Assembly (NCBI RefSeq): GCF_019891545.1
Contig: NZ_JAHDIU010000012.1
Coordinates: forward strand, 32,509 to 96,508
Source of the DNA: Flavobacterium coralii
Lineage (GTDB): Bacteria > Bacteroidota > Bacteroidia > Flavobacteriales > Flavobacteriaceae
DNA: 64,000 bases
Direction: 5' to 3'
Shown here: positions 1 to 9,697 of the stretch, piece by piece
Numbering within the stretch: position 1 is the first letter of the stretch
Layout: every line of letters begins with the position of its first letter
The notes under the pieces: model-generated
Told to the model about the DNA's origin: nothing
The model's database searches: none
What the model saw: the letters and a program-made list of their open reading frames with translations, nothing else
Translations under genes and position numbers: made by a program

Positions 1-207
1 AGAATATACAACATCCCCTACCCTGTTGGCGGGTAAAACGGCGACAAGTTTGTTCTTTTCAAACACAAGCAAGGAGAAATCAGTAAATCTGTCGCTGTGA
101 TACTCCATATAATCACGGTGGAATAAAAAAGTCCCATTCTTGGAGTTGGCCACAAAATCATTCCATTGCGTGTAATATGTCGGGGTGTATTGCGCTATGC
201 TATACAT
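1..207 (-). CDS. GNAT/FemAB-like N-acetyltransferase, 5' part only
   Basis: Reading the minus strand from an ATG at 207 gives 69 open codons running off the left edge, so only the N-terminus is present. It begins MYSIAQYTPTYYTQWNDF and contains FLFHRDYMEYHSDRF and LVAVLPANRVGD. This resembles the N-terminal half of Bacteroidota GNAT/FemAB-like acetyltransferases, which often sit in surface-polysaccharide loci. The catalytic domain lies outside the window, so the substrate cannot be stated. A TA-rich stretch about 25 nt upstream could hold its promoter. Family assignment is from memory of similar N-termini and is moderately sure. Confidence 0.6.
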   Translation of the reverse strand, partial: MYSIAQYTPTYYTQWNDFVANSKNGTFLFHRDYMEYHSDRFTDFSLLVFEKNKLVAVLPANRVGDVVYS

Positions 208-340
208 TAAGCTTTAGTTTAAGATGTAAAAATATACCTTTTCTTTTAATAACTCAACCTGATTGCTTTATGTTGTTTTTCTTCAAATAATTTGGTTTTA
301 GTAAATAATTGCTAATTTTAAGCAAAAATCGCTAACCAAC

Positions 341-3300
341 GTGAAAATAAGACTATTACACACTATACTATTACTGCTTTCAGGGTACTTCGCAAATGCG
401 CAGGACATATCGCTATACCAGCAATTTAACGGAAGGTACGACTTTACATTTGTTGGCAATACTCTTAATCCTGCCGAAAACAACCCAACGGCTACATGTA
501 CTATAAATACATCTTCATCAGAAGATTTAAACCTTAACCCCGATGATGAAGTTGTTGCCGCTTACCTGTACTGGGCAGGCTCAGGTTTTGGCGATTTTGA
601 TATAAAGCTTAACGGTACTGACATAACCGCTGAACGTGATTTTCCGCTAATGGCGCTGAATACCGACGGGCAAACACGGGCTTATTTCAGCGCCTTTGCA
701 GATGTTACCGATTTGGTACAGGCAACCGGAAACGGAACCTATACAGTTTCAGAATTAGATCTTACAGCAGTAGTTGCAGAGCAGCTTTATTGCGGTATTA
801 AAACAAATTTTGGTGGCTGGGCCATTATAGTATTTTACTACAACCCTAACCTGCCGCTTAACCAGCTTAACCTTTACGATGGGCTTCAATATGTACCGAC
901 AGCAATAAACATAACACTGCCCAGCCTTAATGTTATTGATAATGTTGGAGCCAAAATAGGTTTCCTTGCCTGGGAAGGCGACTCTTCATTAGCTATAAGC
1001 GAAACGCTGAGTATCAACGGTAACCCGCTTAGTAATGCGCTTAATCCTGTAAACAACGCTTTTAACGGCACAAATAGTGTTACAGGGTCAAACACGCTGT
1101 ATAACATGGACCTGGACATTTATGATATACAAAACAATATAAACATTGGCGATGAAACTGCCGATATAACACTGCAATCGGGTCAGGATTTTGTAATGAT
1201 AAATGCAATTGTTACCAAATTAAATAGCCAGTTACCCGACGCAACCATAACCATAGATAATGCAACAACAAGCTGTAACGCAGGCTTTTTTGAAATAAGC
1301 TATACTGTATATAACACTAATAGTACTGATGTTTTACCGGCAGGTACACCCATAACATTTTATGCTAACGGGCAGCAGGCCGGTTCAGCCGTAACTGTGG
1401 AGGCACTGCCTATTGGAGGCAGTGAAAGTGGAACGGCAATAATTACCGTACCGGCAGGCACACCACAGGATTTCGAGTTATTGGCTGTAGTAGATGACCA
1501 GGGCAATGGGCAGGGTGGCATAGTAACCGAAACTGACGAAGAAAATAACTTCTTTATACTGGAAGTGTCACAAATACTTTCGCCACCGCTACCGGCAGTA
1601 ATACCCAACGTTATAGGTTGTGATGATGGTTCGGGTTTAGCTGTTTTTGATTTTTCAGGTTATGAAGAGTCGCTTAAAACAGAACCGGAAGATATCGTTA
1701 CGTTCTACAACTCAGAAACTGATGCAAATGTACCACAAAACCCCATTACCAACACATCGTCATTCCAGTCAACAAGTAACCCACAGGAAATATTTGTGAG
1801 GATCGAAAATGAGGAAGGCTGTGTTTCTATTGGTTCTTTCCTTTTAGTAACAGACGATTGCCTTTATCCTGACGGGACTATTGTAATCAATAACTTAGAT
1901 CAAAGCTGCGATTCGCGTACCATAACCCTGTCCTATACTGTAAATAATTTTGACAGCCAGGATATACTGCCTGCCGGAACGCCTATCGCTATTTATAATA
2001 ACGGTATATTAGTAGCAACTGCCGCTACTTTGGCAGACATGCCCATTGGCGGATCTGAAAGTGGTACGGTAACGGCAACAATACCGGGCAGCAATTTAAA
2101 TCTGAATATTACAATTGTTGTTGACGATACAGGAAACGGGCAGGGCATAGAAACAGAAACTGACGAAACAAATAATACCGCAACACTATCCGGTACGTTA
2201 TTCGTGAGCCCTGTTATAACAGAAGTACTGCCTAACCTGACCGAGTGTGAAACGGATAATGGAACTAACATAGGTATATTCGATTTTTCAGGTTACATAG
2301 CACTGCTTCAAAATAACCCCTCAGATATGGTTACATTCCATACTACACAAAATGATGCCAACACGGGAGATAATGATATTGCAGACCCTTCCGCTTATAT
2401 TTCTGACGGCAATAATCCGCAAACCATTTACGTTAGGCTGGAAAATGAAAGCGGTTGCTACGACACCACCAGTTTTACTCTTACTGCCATTGACTGCCTT
2501 TTCCCTGACGCTACCATAACCATAGCGGATATTATTTTGCAGTGCGACAGCCGCATTGTAACAGTAGAATTTACGGTGAACAACTTCAATAGTTTTGATA
2601 TACTTCCCGGCGGGCTGCCAATATCAATTTATATAAACGGTACTTTTTTAGAATATGCCGAAACAATACTTGATATTCCCATTGGGGGCAGCGAGAGCAG
2701 CACTATCAGCCTTGTGATACCTGATGACATCCCACTCAATTTTGATTTGCTCTTTGTAGCAGATGATATTGGTGACGGTACAGGTATGGTGGTTGAAACG
2801 GATGAAACGAATAATACCGATTCGTCACTTGTATCACTTCCGCTTTCACCAAGCCTGCAAAAACCGGAAAGCTTTGTTTCCTGTAATTTAGGTTTTGAAC
2901 TTGGAATATTTGACTTCTCCGCTTATGAAGAAACACTTAAAACCCAACCGGGCGATACTGTTTATTTTTATGCTTCAGAAGCCGATGCCAACCAGGACAG
3001 CAACCGTATTTTAAATACTTCGGCATATAACAGCACAGCTAACCCCCAGGAAATTTTTGTAAGGGTAGATAACCAGACCTGTTACAGCTTAACGTCGTTT
3101 ATGCTGAGTACAAAAAAATGCCCGCCAACTACCTATAACTATGTTACCCCTAATGGAGACGGCTATAATGATTCTTTTTTTGTAGAAGGATTGCGCAATA
3201 TATTCTTTAATTTTAAAATGAGTATTTACAACCGCTGGGGCAGCCTGGTATGGACAGGCAACCACAGTACCGCCGACTGGGATGGTATTGCAAGTGTAGA

Positions 3301-3415
3301 TAAGGTAGGGCCTGAAGGAAACACAGTACCTGTGGGCACATACTATTTTGTATTAGAACTCAATGACCCTGAATATCCGGAACCAATTGTAGGATGGGTT
3401 TATGTAACTAAATAA
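341..3415 (+). CDS. Large secreted T9SS type B sorting-domain protein with three tandem modules
   Basis: A 1024-residue exported protein starting at GTG 341, chosen because the signal peptide (MKIRLLHTILLLLSGYFANA) follows at once. Residues about 22-298 form an N-terminal domain with the AYLYWAGSG motif, similar to DUF3344-type beta domains. Three tandem modules of about 211 residues begin near residues 299, 510 and 722. Each has a CARDB-like beta segment (PIGGSES, VVDD.GNGQG, ETDE.NN) and then a FDFSGY/NPQ.I.VR segment ending in Cys. The last 90 residues carry the gliding-motility-type C-terminal domain (TPNGDGYND, IYNRWG, VPVGTYYF), which directs type IX secretion. Known of the family: such proteins are surface-attached or released adhesins. 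The ligand is unknown. Its stop is 1 nt from the convergent TRIC gene. Confidence 0.85.
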   Translation: MKIRLLHTILLLLSGYFANAQDISLYQQFNGRYDFTFVGNTLNPAENNPTATCTINTSSSEDLNLNPDDEVVAAYLYWAGSGFGDFDIKLNGTDITAERDFPLMALNTDGQTRAYFSAFADVTDLVQATGNGTYTVSELDLTAVVAEQLYCGIKTNFGGWAIIVFYYNPNLPLNQLNLYDGLQYVPTAINITLPSLNVIDNVGAKIGFLAWEGDSSLAISETLSINGNPLSNALNPVNNAFNGTNSVTGSNTLYNMDLDIYDIQNNINIGDETADITLQSGQDFVMINAIVTKLNSQLPDATITIDNATTSCNAGFFEISYTVYNTNSTDVLPAGTPITFYANGQQAGSAVTVEALPIGGSESGTAIITVPAGTPQDFELLAVVDDQGNGQGGIVTETDEENNFFILEVSQILSPPLPAVIPNVIGCDDGSGLAVFDFSGYEESLKTEPEDIVTFYNSETDANVPQNPITNTSSFQSTSNPQEIFVRIENEEGCVSIGSFLLVTDDCLYPDGTIVINNLDQSCDSRTITLSYTVNNFDSQDILPAGTPIAIYNNGILVATAATLADMPIGGSESGTVTATIPGSNLNLNITIVVDDTGNGQGIETETDETNNTATLSGTLFVSPVITEVLPNLTECETDNGTNIGIFDFSGYIALLQNNPSDMVTFHTTQNDANTGDNDIADPSAYISDGNNPQTIYVRLENESGCYDTTSFTLTAIDCLFPDATITIADIILQCDSRIVTVEFTVNNFNSFDILPGGLPISIYINGTFLEYAETILDIPIGGSESSTISLVIPDDIPLNFDLLFVADDIGDGTGMVVETDETNNTDSSLVSLPLSPSLQKPESFVSCNLGFELGIFDFSAYEETLKTQPGDTVYFYASEADANQDSNRILNTSAYNSTANPQEIFVRVDNQTCYSLTSFMLSTKKCPPTTYNYVTPNGDGYNDSFFVEGLRNIFFNFKMSIYNRWGSLVWTGNHSTADWDGIASVDKVGPEGNTVPVGTYYFVLELNDPEYPEPIVGWVYVTK

Positions 3416-3416
3416 A

Positions 3417-4016
3417 TCATTTGCTTAAAGGCGGTAATGCCCATTTATAATAAACAGCCATTAGCCTTATGGCAATTATAATACCCGAAGTAAGCAGGTA
3501 AACAAGTGTTTGCGGCACATTAAGCCATAATAACAAAAAGAACAACATTCCGCCAAGCAGGCAAATGGTTGCATAAATCTCTTTTCGAAAAATAACGGGT
3601 ATTTCGTTACAGAGTATATCGCGTATTACACCGCCAAAACAGGCCGTCATGGTGCCAAGCGCGATGCATATAACCGGGTGCAGGGCTGCTTCCAGTCCTT
3701 TTTCGAGGCCTATCAGCGTAAAAACACCAAGCCCGATAGTATCAAACAAAAATAAAGAAGTGCGCAGCCTGTCCAGCTTCCTGCGGAACAGCAGTGCGGT
3801 AAAAAAGCCTGCAGTAATAACATAAACATACGTCAGGTCGCGCATCCAGCCTACAGGTGTACGCCCAATCAGGACATCGCGCAGTGTTCCCCCGCCCACT
3901 GCTGTTACAAAGGCAATGACGAAAACGCCAAACGGATCCATTTTTTTATTAATAGCCGTTAGCACGCCCGATATGGCAAACGCCATAGTACCCAATACAT
4001 CCAGCAGGTGGAACAT
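3417..4016 (-). CDS. TRIC/YadS-family membrane channel protein
   Basis: A 199-residue protein made almost entirely of hydrophobic helices, about seven. Two internally similar glycine-rich motifs (GGGTLRDVLIGRTPVGW and CFGGVIRDILCNEIPV) are the hallmark of the UPF0126 / trimeric intracellular cation channel family. Prokaryotic members form trimeric monovalent cation channels in the inner membrane. Length is normal for the family. Its ATG overlaps the stop of the upstream RDD gene by one base, so the two are probably co-transcribed and translationally coupled. The physiological role in this genus is not known to me. Confidence 0.85.
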   Translation of the reverse strand: MFHLLDVLGTMAFAISGVLTAINKKMDPFGVFVIAFVTAVGGGTLRDVLIGRTPVGWMRDLTYVYVITAGFFTALLFRRKLDRLRTSLFLFDTIGLGVFTLIGLEKGLEAALHPVICIALGTMTACFGGVIRDILCNEIPVIFRKEIYATICLLGGMLFFLLLWLNVPQTLVYLLTSGIIIAIRLMAVYYKWALPPLSK

Positions 4017-4759
4017 TACATTTTCTGTGTATAGTAGTTATAATCGTTCAGCACGGTTTCTATAAAAGCAGTAGCATTTGCAGAAACCGATTTTATACCT
4101 GTAACCTTTTCAATCTTTTCCTGTAGTTTTTGTATCATAGCCCAGTCAGTTGTTTTTAGGCTGGTTTCATAGGTTTCCTTAATAATCCGCACATCGTTGT
4201 CACTTAGCTTTATAACCATTGGATAAACCGGAATATAGCGGTCATCAAGCTCACGCAGTATGGTGTGGTTAATGTTGATATTATTCTTGAGGCTTATAAC
4301 AGCAGTACCCGCCGCCACATCGCCAAGGCGCTGTGTTTTTTTATTAACCATCATCGCTATAACAGACACAAACGATAATGGGGGTGTAACCTCAACCAGC
4401 CTGAATATCCAGCGGATCAGGTAGTCACCAAAACCCGCCTGGTAGCCGTCTATCTTTATCACTTTAATTTTCATGATGCGCTTGCCAAGCGTTTGCCCTT
4501 CCATCAGGCTTTCCAGAATAAGGGTATATAACATTACAGGCAGGTAAAAAATAAGTGAAATAGCCATAGCCGACCATGTATCCATTTCATTTAAAAGATC
4601 ATTGAGGCCTGTAACCCGGAAAAGTACTCCGTATATTATTACAAAGTAGGCTATCCAGATAACCAGATCGAGCAGGTAGGCAAGAATGCGTTCTCCCAGC
4701 GTAGCCGCATTAAAATTTATATTAACATTTTGTGTGGTGGTTATTGATAGTTCTGACAT
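4016..4759 (-). CDS. RDD family membrane protein
   Basis: A 247-residue protein with the RDD signature at the start of the first helix (ERILAYLLDLVIW; Arg24 and Asp31) and three membrane segments. GQTLGKRIMKIKV and QRLGDVAAGTAVI are further RDD landmarks. The last 90 residues are a soluble, charged tail. RDD proteins are inner-membrane proteins of mostly unknown role, some implicated in ion transport. It starts only 21 bp from the divergent SpoIIM-family gene and is coupled to the TRIC gene downstream. RDD next to SpoIIM and the MoxR/DUF58 block is a common Bacteroidota neighbourhood, which supports the call. Confidence 0.85.
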   Translation of the reverse strand: MSELSITTTQNVNINFNAATLGERILAYLLDLVIWIAYFVIIYGVLFRVTGLNDLLNEMDTWSAMAISLIFYLPVMLYTLILESLMEGQTLGKRIMKIKVIKIDGYQAGFGDYLIRWIFRLVEVTPPLSFVSVIAMMVNKKTQRLGDVAAGTAVISLKNNININHTILRELDDRYIPVYPMVIKLSDNDVRIIKETYETSLKTTDWAMIQKLQEKIEKVTGIKSVSANATAFIETVLNDYNYYTQKM

Positions 4760-4780
4760 ATTTTATATTTTAGCCTTTGT

Positions 4781-5758
4781 ATGAGAGAAGCTGCGTTTAT
4801 AAAACAAAATAAAGAAAAATGGCTTGAATTTGAGCAGGCTATTTTCGGTAAAACCAAAAAAAATCCGGATGAGCTTGCCAGCCTCTACATTCACCTGGTA
4901 AATGACCTATCATACGCACAGACCTATTACCCTAAAAGCAAGACAGTTACCTATCTTAATCATCTTGCCTCTGTCATATACCAGAAAATCTATAAAACCA
5001 AACGCGAAGAGACCAACAGGCTTGTGCATTTCTTTAAAACCGAAGCCCCGCTTATTGTGTACCGCAACAGGCGCTATGTACTTTATGCGTTTATACTTTT
5101 CTTTTTGTTTACGGCCATAGGGGCGGTATCTGCCGCTAATGATGGCTCTTTTGTAAGGCTTATCATGGGTGATTATTACGTAAACATGACACTCGAAAAC
5201 ATCAAAGAAGGAAACCCGGTTGCCGTATATAAAAGCGGCAGTAACTGGGGCAGCGCCATAGGTATAACACTAAATAACCTAAGGGTTGGGCTGTTATCTT
5301 TTACGGCAGGTATTTTTGCAGGCTTCGGCACAGGTTATATACTGCTGCAAAACTGTATTATGCTGGGTTCATTCCAGTACTTCTTTTATGAGCAGGATGT
5401 GTTTTGGGAGAGCGTTCGCGGTATATGGATACACGGCGCTATGGAAATATTTGCCATAGTGATAGAAGCGGCGGCAGGTTTTGTATTAGGGGCATCTATA
5501 CTCTTCCCCAAGACCTACTCACGCACTGCCTCATTAAAAACCGGGTTTAAAGACGGTATAAAAATAGTACTGAGCACAATGCCCTTTACATTTGCCGCAG
5601 GTATGCTGGAAGGCTTTGTTACGCGTTACTCGCCGGATATGCCGCGGGCACTTAATATATTTATAATATTGTTTACACTTTCGGTTATATCGTGGTATTT
5701 CCTGATATATCCTTTCCGGGTAAATAAAAAAATGAAAGCTAATGTTCCAGCTATTTAA
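4781..5758 (+). CDS. SpoIIM/DUF95-family integral membrane protein
   Basis: A 325-residue protein with a soluble N-terminal region of about 100 residues followed by about five membrane helices. HGAMEIFAIVIEAAAGF and the preceding LLSFTAGIFAGFGTGY match the conserved core of the stage II sporulation protein M (DUF95) family. Non-sporulating bacteria carry this family as a partner of RDD and MoxR/DUF58 genes, so the name does not imply sporulation. It is the first gene of a tight plus-strand operon and overlaps the next gene by 17 bp. A TTTG ends three bases before the ATG, so the promoter must lie very close and the mRNA may be almost leaderless. Confidence 0.85.
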   Translation: MREAAFIKQNKEKWLEFEQAIFGKTKKNPDELASLYIHLVNDLSYAQTYYPKSKTVTYLNHLASVIYQKIYKTKREETNRLVHFFKTEAPLIVYRNRRYVLYAFILFFLFTAIGAVSAANDGSFVRLIMGDYYVNMTLENIKEGNPVAVYKSGSNWGSAIGITLNNLRVGLLSFTAGIFAGFGTGYILLQNCIMLGSFQYFFYEQDVFWESVRGIWIHGAMEIFAIVIEAAAGFVLGASILFPKTYSRTASLKTGFKDGIKIVLSTMPFTFAAGMLEGFVTRYSPDMPRALNIFIILFTLSVISWYFLIYPFRVNKKMKANVPAI

Positions 5759-6680
5759 AAAGAGGAATTTCAATAATATCTTTAATGATACCTTTACTTT
5801 TTTCAGGGTTGCGGGTAAAAACTACTTTAGCAATTATATAAAAATTGCAGGTGGCTTTTTGCTGGTGCTTGTTGTGCTAATGTACCTGGGAGCCAAAGTG
5901 TTTTTTGAAGGGCTTTTTACAAGGTTTACCAACCCGCAGCAGGACCAGTTACTCGAAAGTTATTTTTACGACAATACCGGCTTTTTTATAGCCACCGCTA
6001 TTTTTTGCGGTATCCTTATTTTAGTATTAAGTGCCATAAATTATGCTTTCCCCGTGGTTTACCTGCGCATTATGGAAACCAAACCTTCTCCCACAACAGG
6101 AGAGCTTGTTAGCGGCATTAAAAAGAGCTTTGGCAGAGTAATTATCTTCTCACTGCTTTCGCTCATTACCTTTTTACCCATCGCTGCAATACTGGGTGTT
6201 ATTTGCGTACTGCTGATTATGATACTTATAGGCATACCTGTTGCCCTGTTTGTTTTTGCCTTCATCAGTTGTTGGGTGTTTCAGTCATTTTATGACTACC
6301 TCAACAATAACAACGGCTTTTTTACCTCCATGAGAAACGGCTATAATAACGTATTTTCCAATTTTTGGGCGCATACAGGTTCTACTGCCATATTTATTAT
6401 TATTCTTTATGTGGTACAAACCATAACATCACTTATTCCCTATATAATTGGTGGCTTTCTTACTCTTACGGAAATACAGGGACCCGAAGACCAGGCCGAT
6501 GCATTGTCAACAATGGGTGTGTTGATGCTGGTTTCTTTCCTTATATCCTCGGTGGTGGGTTACCTGCTTACCAATGTGCTTTTAATAAACCAGGGAATGA
6601 TATATTACAGCAGCAGGGAAAACATAGAGAATAACTCGCTGCATTCTGACATTGACCTAATAGGAACAGACATTGAATAA
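5742..6680 (+). CDS. Multi-pass membrane protein of the MoxR/DUF58 operon
   Basis: A 312-residue protein with about six predicted membrane segments, for example IAGGFLLVLVVLMYLGA, FCGILILVLSAINYAF and IIFSLLSLITFLPIAAILG. The ends are polar (MFQLFKKRNFNNIFND at the start, a Glu/Asp-rich tail at the end). I recognise no named domain. Its start lies inside the SpoIIM gene (17-bp overlap) and its end overlaps the DUF4129 gene by 8 bp, so it is translated as part of this operon. By position it is probably another membrane subunit of whatever envelope process the MoxR ATPase serves; this is inference. Confidence 0.7.
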   Translation: MFQLFKKRNFNNIFNDTFTFFRVAGKNYFSNYIKIAGGFLLVLVVLMYLGAKVFFEGLFTRFTNPQQDQLLESYFYDNTGFFIATAIFCGILILVLSAINYAFPVVYLRIMETKPSPTTGELVSGIKKSFGRVIIFSLLSLITFLPIAAILGVICVLLIMILIGIPVALFVFAFISCWVFQSFYDYLNNNNGFFTSMRNGYNNVFSNFWAHTGSTAIFIIILYVVQTITSLIPYIIGGFLTLTEIQGPEDQADALSTMGVLMLVSFLISSVVGYLLTNVLLINQGMIYYSSRENIENNSLHSDIDLIGTDIE

Positions 6681-7431
6681 ATATTTTATATATATACTGC
6701 TGCTTTTTGCAGTAGCCGCTCATCCTTATACACCATTGCAGGCTGCCGATACCACCGCAGCCTATACTGCAGTGGCCGCTGATAGCGCTGCCGTAGCTGC
6801 CCCACCCTCTTTCACCCCAAGAAATTTTAACGATGATTTTAAGGATGCCTATAGCGATGGCGAGTTTAGGTATGAAACCAAGACAAGGGCAAAATCGGCA
6901 TGGGATCGTTTCTGGGAATCTGTAGGCGAATTTTTACGCGACCTTTTCGGAGCCGGTGAAGAAGGCGCTAATTCAGGCATAATGTCATATATGGGGTACT
7001 TGCTGGCGGGAGCTATAGTACTTTTTGCCATATACATGATTGTAAAAGCAGTTCTTAACAAAGAAAGCGGATGGATATTTGGTAAATCGGGTAAGAACAT
7101 TGCAACGCATGACCTTACCGAAGAAGATATAAGGCAGATGGATTTTCCTTCACTGATAGAAGAAACACGCCAGTCTGCCAACTACCGCCTTGCCATACGC
7201 TATTACTACCTGTGGCTACTCAAAAAAATGTCGGTAAAAGAAATAATAAACTGGCACTGGGATAAAACCAACTCAGAATATGCCTATGAAATTAAAGACA
7301 GCAACCTGAGAAAAGAGTTTGAGTATCTTTCTTACGTATATGATTACAGCTGGTATGGAGAATTCCCCATAGATGAAGCAGCATTTAATAAAGCGGAAAA
7401 AGCATTCCGTAAAACTATAAATACAATTTAA
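6673..7431 (+). CDS. DUF4129-domain membrane protein
   Basis: A 252-residue protein starting at TTG 6673, directly followed by a signal-like segment (MNKYFIYILLLFAVAAHPYT). A periplasmic stretch of about 75 residues precedes a membrane helix (MGYLLAGAIVLFAIYMIVKA). The cytoplasmic C-terminal half, with YRLAIRYYYLWLLKKM and YSWYGEFPIDEAAF, fits the DUF4129 domain. In other genomes DUF4129 proteins accompany MoxR and DUF58 proteins, and some are fused to transglutaminase domains. It overlaps the preceding gene by 8 bp and is followed after 2 bp by the DUF4350 gene. Confidence 0.75.
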   Translation: MNKYFIYILLLFAVAAHPYTPLQAADTTAAYTAVAADSAAVAAPPSFTPRNFNDDFKDAYSDGEFRYETKTRAKSAWDRFWESVGEFLRDLFGAGEEGANSGIMSYMGYLLAGAIVLFAIYMIVKAVLNKESGWIFGKSGKNIATHDLTEEDIRQMDFPSLIEETRQSANYRLAIRYYYLWLLKKMSVKEIINWHWDKTNSEYAYEIKDSNLRKEFEYLSYVYDYSWYGEFPIDEAAFNKAEKAFRKTINTI

Positions 7432-7433
7432 AG

Positions 7434-8621
7434 ATGAACAGGAAAGTCACCCTTTATGTTGTATTAATTGTAGTCGTACTCGCGATAATAATCATTATTG
7501 ATGCAACCCGCCCGAAACCTATTGACTGGTCTCAAACTTATGACCCAAATGATAAAATACCATTTGGGCTGTTTGTATTTGATAAAGAACTGCCATCACT
7601 TTTTAAGGGGCATGATGTAAATAAATTTAACATAACGCCATACGAGTATTTTGATGACCAGTATGACTATGATGCAAAAGAATATTCGGTTAAAGGCTCA
7701 TTCATCAGCATTTCTGACCGAAATAATCTGGACGAGGAATCGGCAACAGAACTGATGTATTTCGCAGAGCACGGCAATACGGTTTTCCTTAGCATGCACG
7801 AGTTTCCGCAGGAAATTTTAGATACCCTGAAAGTCAGGACTGAATCTTTTTATTATATAAGCGATTCTATTTTAACCTATATTGATAATCCAGAATCTGA
7901 AAAGTACTACTTAAGGGAGGGCGCAATGCCTGTTTACTTTAAATCGATTGATACTGCGGTAACAACGGTTTTAGGACACCAGGAATTTTTAAACCGTAAA
8001 GATGTTAACTACATAAGCGTACCTTTTGGGCAGGGTAATTTTTTACTGCATACCCAGCCTGCCGCTTTTGGCAACTTTCACCTGCTGAAAGACGACCATT
8101 ATAAATATGCACAGGATGTGCTTGCCTATATGCCGCAGGCAGATGTGTACTGGAATACCGGCAGCAACTTAAACGAGCGTTTGTCGGGTTCGCCCTTACG
8201 ATACATATTAAACCAACCTGCTTTGCATGCGGCTTTCTGGGTTGCCTTCTGGAGCCTTATTATTTTTATGTTCTTTAACGCCAAAAGAAAGCAGCGCATA
8301 GTGCCCGAAACAGAGCCGCTGAGGAATACTACGGTAGCTTTTACAAAAACCATAGGTAACCTGTATTACCAGGAAAGAGACCATCGCAACATAATCGATA
8401 AGAAGATTATTTATTTTCTTGAAAAAATAAGGAATGAATACCTGATAGACACCTACTCGCTTGATGATTCGTTTGCTGAAAAGCTGCACCTTAAGTCGGG
8501 TAAACCATTAGAAGACATCCAGAAAATTATACATTTAATAAAAAAACACCGCCAGCAGTTTGCAAGCACTGAGGCTGATGTAATAGAAATTAACAAAGCA
8601 ATTGAAAAACTGAGGTTATGA
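7434..8621 (+). CDS. DUF4350-domain membrane protein
   Basis: A 395-residue protein with an N-terminal membrane anchor (VVLIVVVLAIIIIIDATRP), a large extracytoplasmic domain and a second membrane helix near residue 270 (AFWVAFWSLIIFMFF). A basic cytoplasmic tail follows. The central part, with SDRNNLDEESATELMYFAEHG and VPFGQGNFLLHTQPAAFGN, matches DUF4350, which has a ThuA/glutamine-amidotransferase-like fold lacking clear catalytic residues. The stop overlaps the MoxR start (ATGA), so expression is coupled. A structural or sensory role for the MoxR system is the likeliest guess; no activity can be read from the sequence. Confidence 0.75.
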   Translation: MNRKVTLYVVLIVVVLAIIIIIDATRPKPIDWSQTYDPNDKIPFGLFVFDKELPSLFKGHDVNKFNITPYEYFDDQYDYDAKEYSVKGSFISISDRNNLDEESATELMYFAEHGNTVFLSMHEFPQEILDTLKVRTESFYYISDSILTYIDNPESEKYYLREGAMPVYFKSIDTAVTTVLGHQEFLNRKDVNYISVPFGQGNFLLHTQPAAFGNFHLLKDDHYKYAQDVLAYMPQADVYWNTGSNLNERLSGSPLRYILNQPALHAAFWVAFWSLIIFMFFNAKRKQRIVPETEPLRNTTVAFTKTIGNLYYQERDHRNIIDKKIIYFLEKIRNEYLIDTYSLDDSFAEKLHLKSGKPLEDIQKIIHLIKKHRQQFASTEADVIEINKAIEKLRL

Positions 8622-9697
8622 CAGAATTTGAAAATAGCAACCCCGAAACAAACGGATATAATAACGAAGCGCCGCAACAGCCAGATGCACTGATAAATAA
8701 TGAAACTGCTTCCGTAAACGATGAGAACATTAACTTTCAGTCGCGCCTTGACCTTGCCGAGCTACAGCAGGGCATAGAGGCGATAAGGCAGGAAATAAGC
8801 ACCGTTATTGTAGGCCAGCAAAAAATGATAGACAGGCTGCTTGTTGCCATACTGGCAAACGGGCACGTGCTGCTCGAGGGTGTTCCCGGTGTGGCAAAAA
8901 CCATTACCGCAAAACTCCTCGCAAGAACGCTGTCGCTGGGTTTCAGCAGGATACAGTTTACACCCGATTTAATGCCTTCGGATATCCTGGGTACATCGGT
9001 ATTTGATCTTTCCAAGTCAACATTTGATTTTAAAAAGGGTCCTATTTTCTCAAATTTTGTACTGATTGACGAAATTAACCGTGCCCCTGCAAAAACGCAG
9101 GCCGCCCTGTTTGAAGTAATGGAAGAAAGGCAGATAACTGTAGAAGGTACCTGCTATGAAATGGAAGCACCTTTCCTTACCATTGCCACACAAAACCCGA
9201 TTGAGCAGGAAGGTACTTACAGGCTGCCGGAAGCACAGTTAGACCGTTTCCTTTTTAAAATTACTATTGAGTATCCTAACCTTGAGGAGGAAATATCTAT
9301 ACTGCAACGCGAAAATGCATTGCAGGAACGCAACAAGCTCGAAAATATAAAACCTGTGTTAAACAGTGAACAGATAATAAAGTACCAGGCGCTTGTTAAG
9401 CACATTATGGTAGAGCCACAGCTAATTCAGTACATTGCCCGCATAGTAACCAACACACGTGAAAATGCATTCCTGTACCTGGGTGCTTCTCCGCGTGCTT
9501 CTATTGCAATATTAAACGCGGCGAAAGGCTATGCAGCCTTAAGGGGCAGAGACTTTGTAACGCCTGAAGATATTAAAGAAGCTGCCATTCCTGTATTGCA
9601 GCACCGTGTTGTGGTAGCGCCCGAGCGCGAAATGGAAGGCCTTACCAGCCAGGAAATAATTAAGCAGATAATTGATACTGTAGAAATACCGCGCTAA
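8618..9697 (+). CDS. MoxR-family AAA+ ATPase
   Basis: A 359-residue cytoplasmic ATPase. The Walker A motif is GVPGVAKT (residues 88-95) and Walker B is LIDE (Asp151, Glu152); TQNPIEQEGTYRLPEAQLDRF contributes sensor 1 and the arginine-finger region. These are the diagnostic features of MoxR-type AAA+ proteins, which act as chaperones that activate or insert metal into partner complexes. About 45 acidic N-terminal residues precede the ATPase core. The start overlaps the DUF4350 stop by 4 bp and the stop overlaps the DUF58 start (TAATG). The DUF58 protein downstream is the usual MoxR partner. Confidence 0.93.
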   Translation: MTEFENSNPETNGYNNEAPQQPDALINNETASVNDENINFQSRLDLAELQQGIEAIRQEISTVIVGQQKMIDRLLVAILANGHVLLEGVPGVAKTITAKLLARTLSLGFSRIQFTPDLMPSDILGTSVFDLSKSTFDFKKGPIFSNFVLIDEINRAPAKTQAALFEVMEERQITVEGTCYEMEAPFLTIATQNPIEQEGTYRLPEAQLDRFLFKITIEYPNLEEEISILQRENALQERNKLENIKPVLNSEQIIKYQALVKHIMVEPQLIQYIARIVTNTRENAFLYLGASPRASIAILNAAKGYAALRGRDFVTPEDIKEAAIPVLQHRVVVAPEREMEGLTSQEIIKQIIDTVEIPR

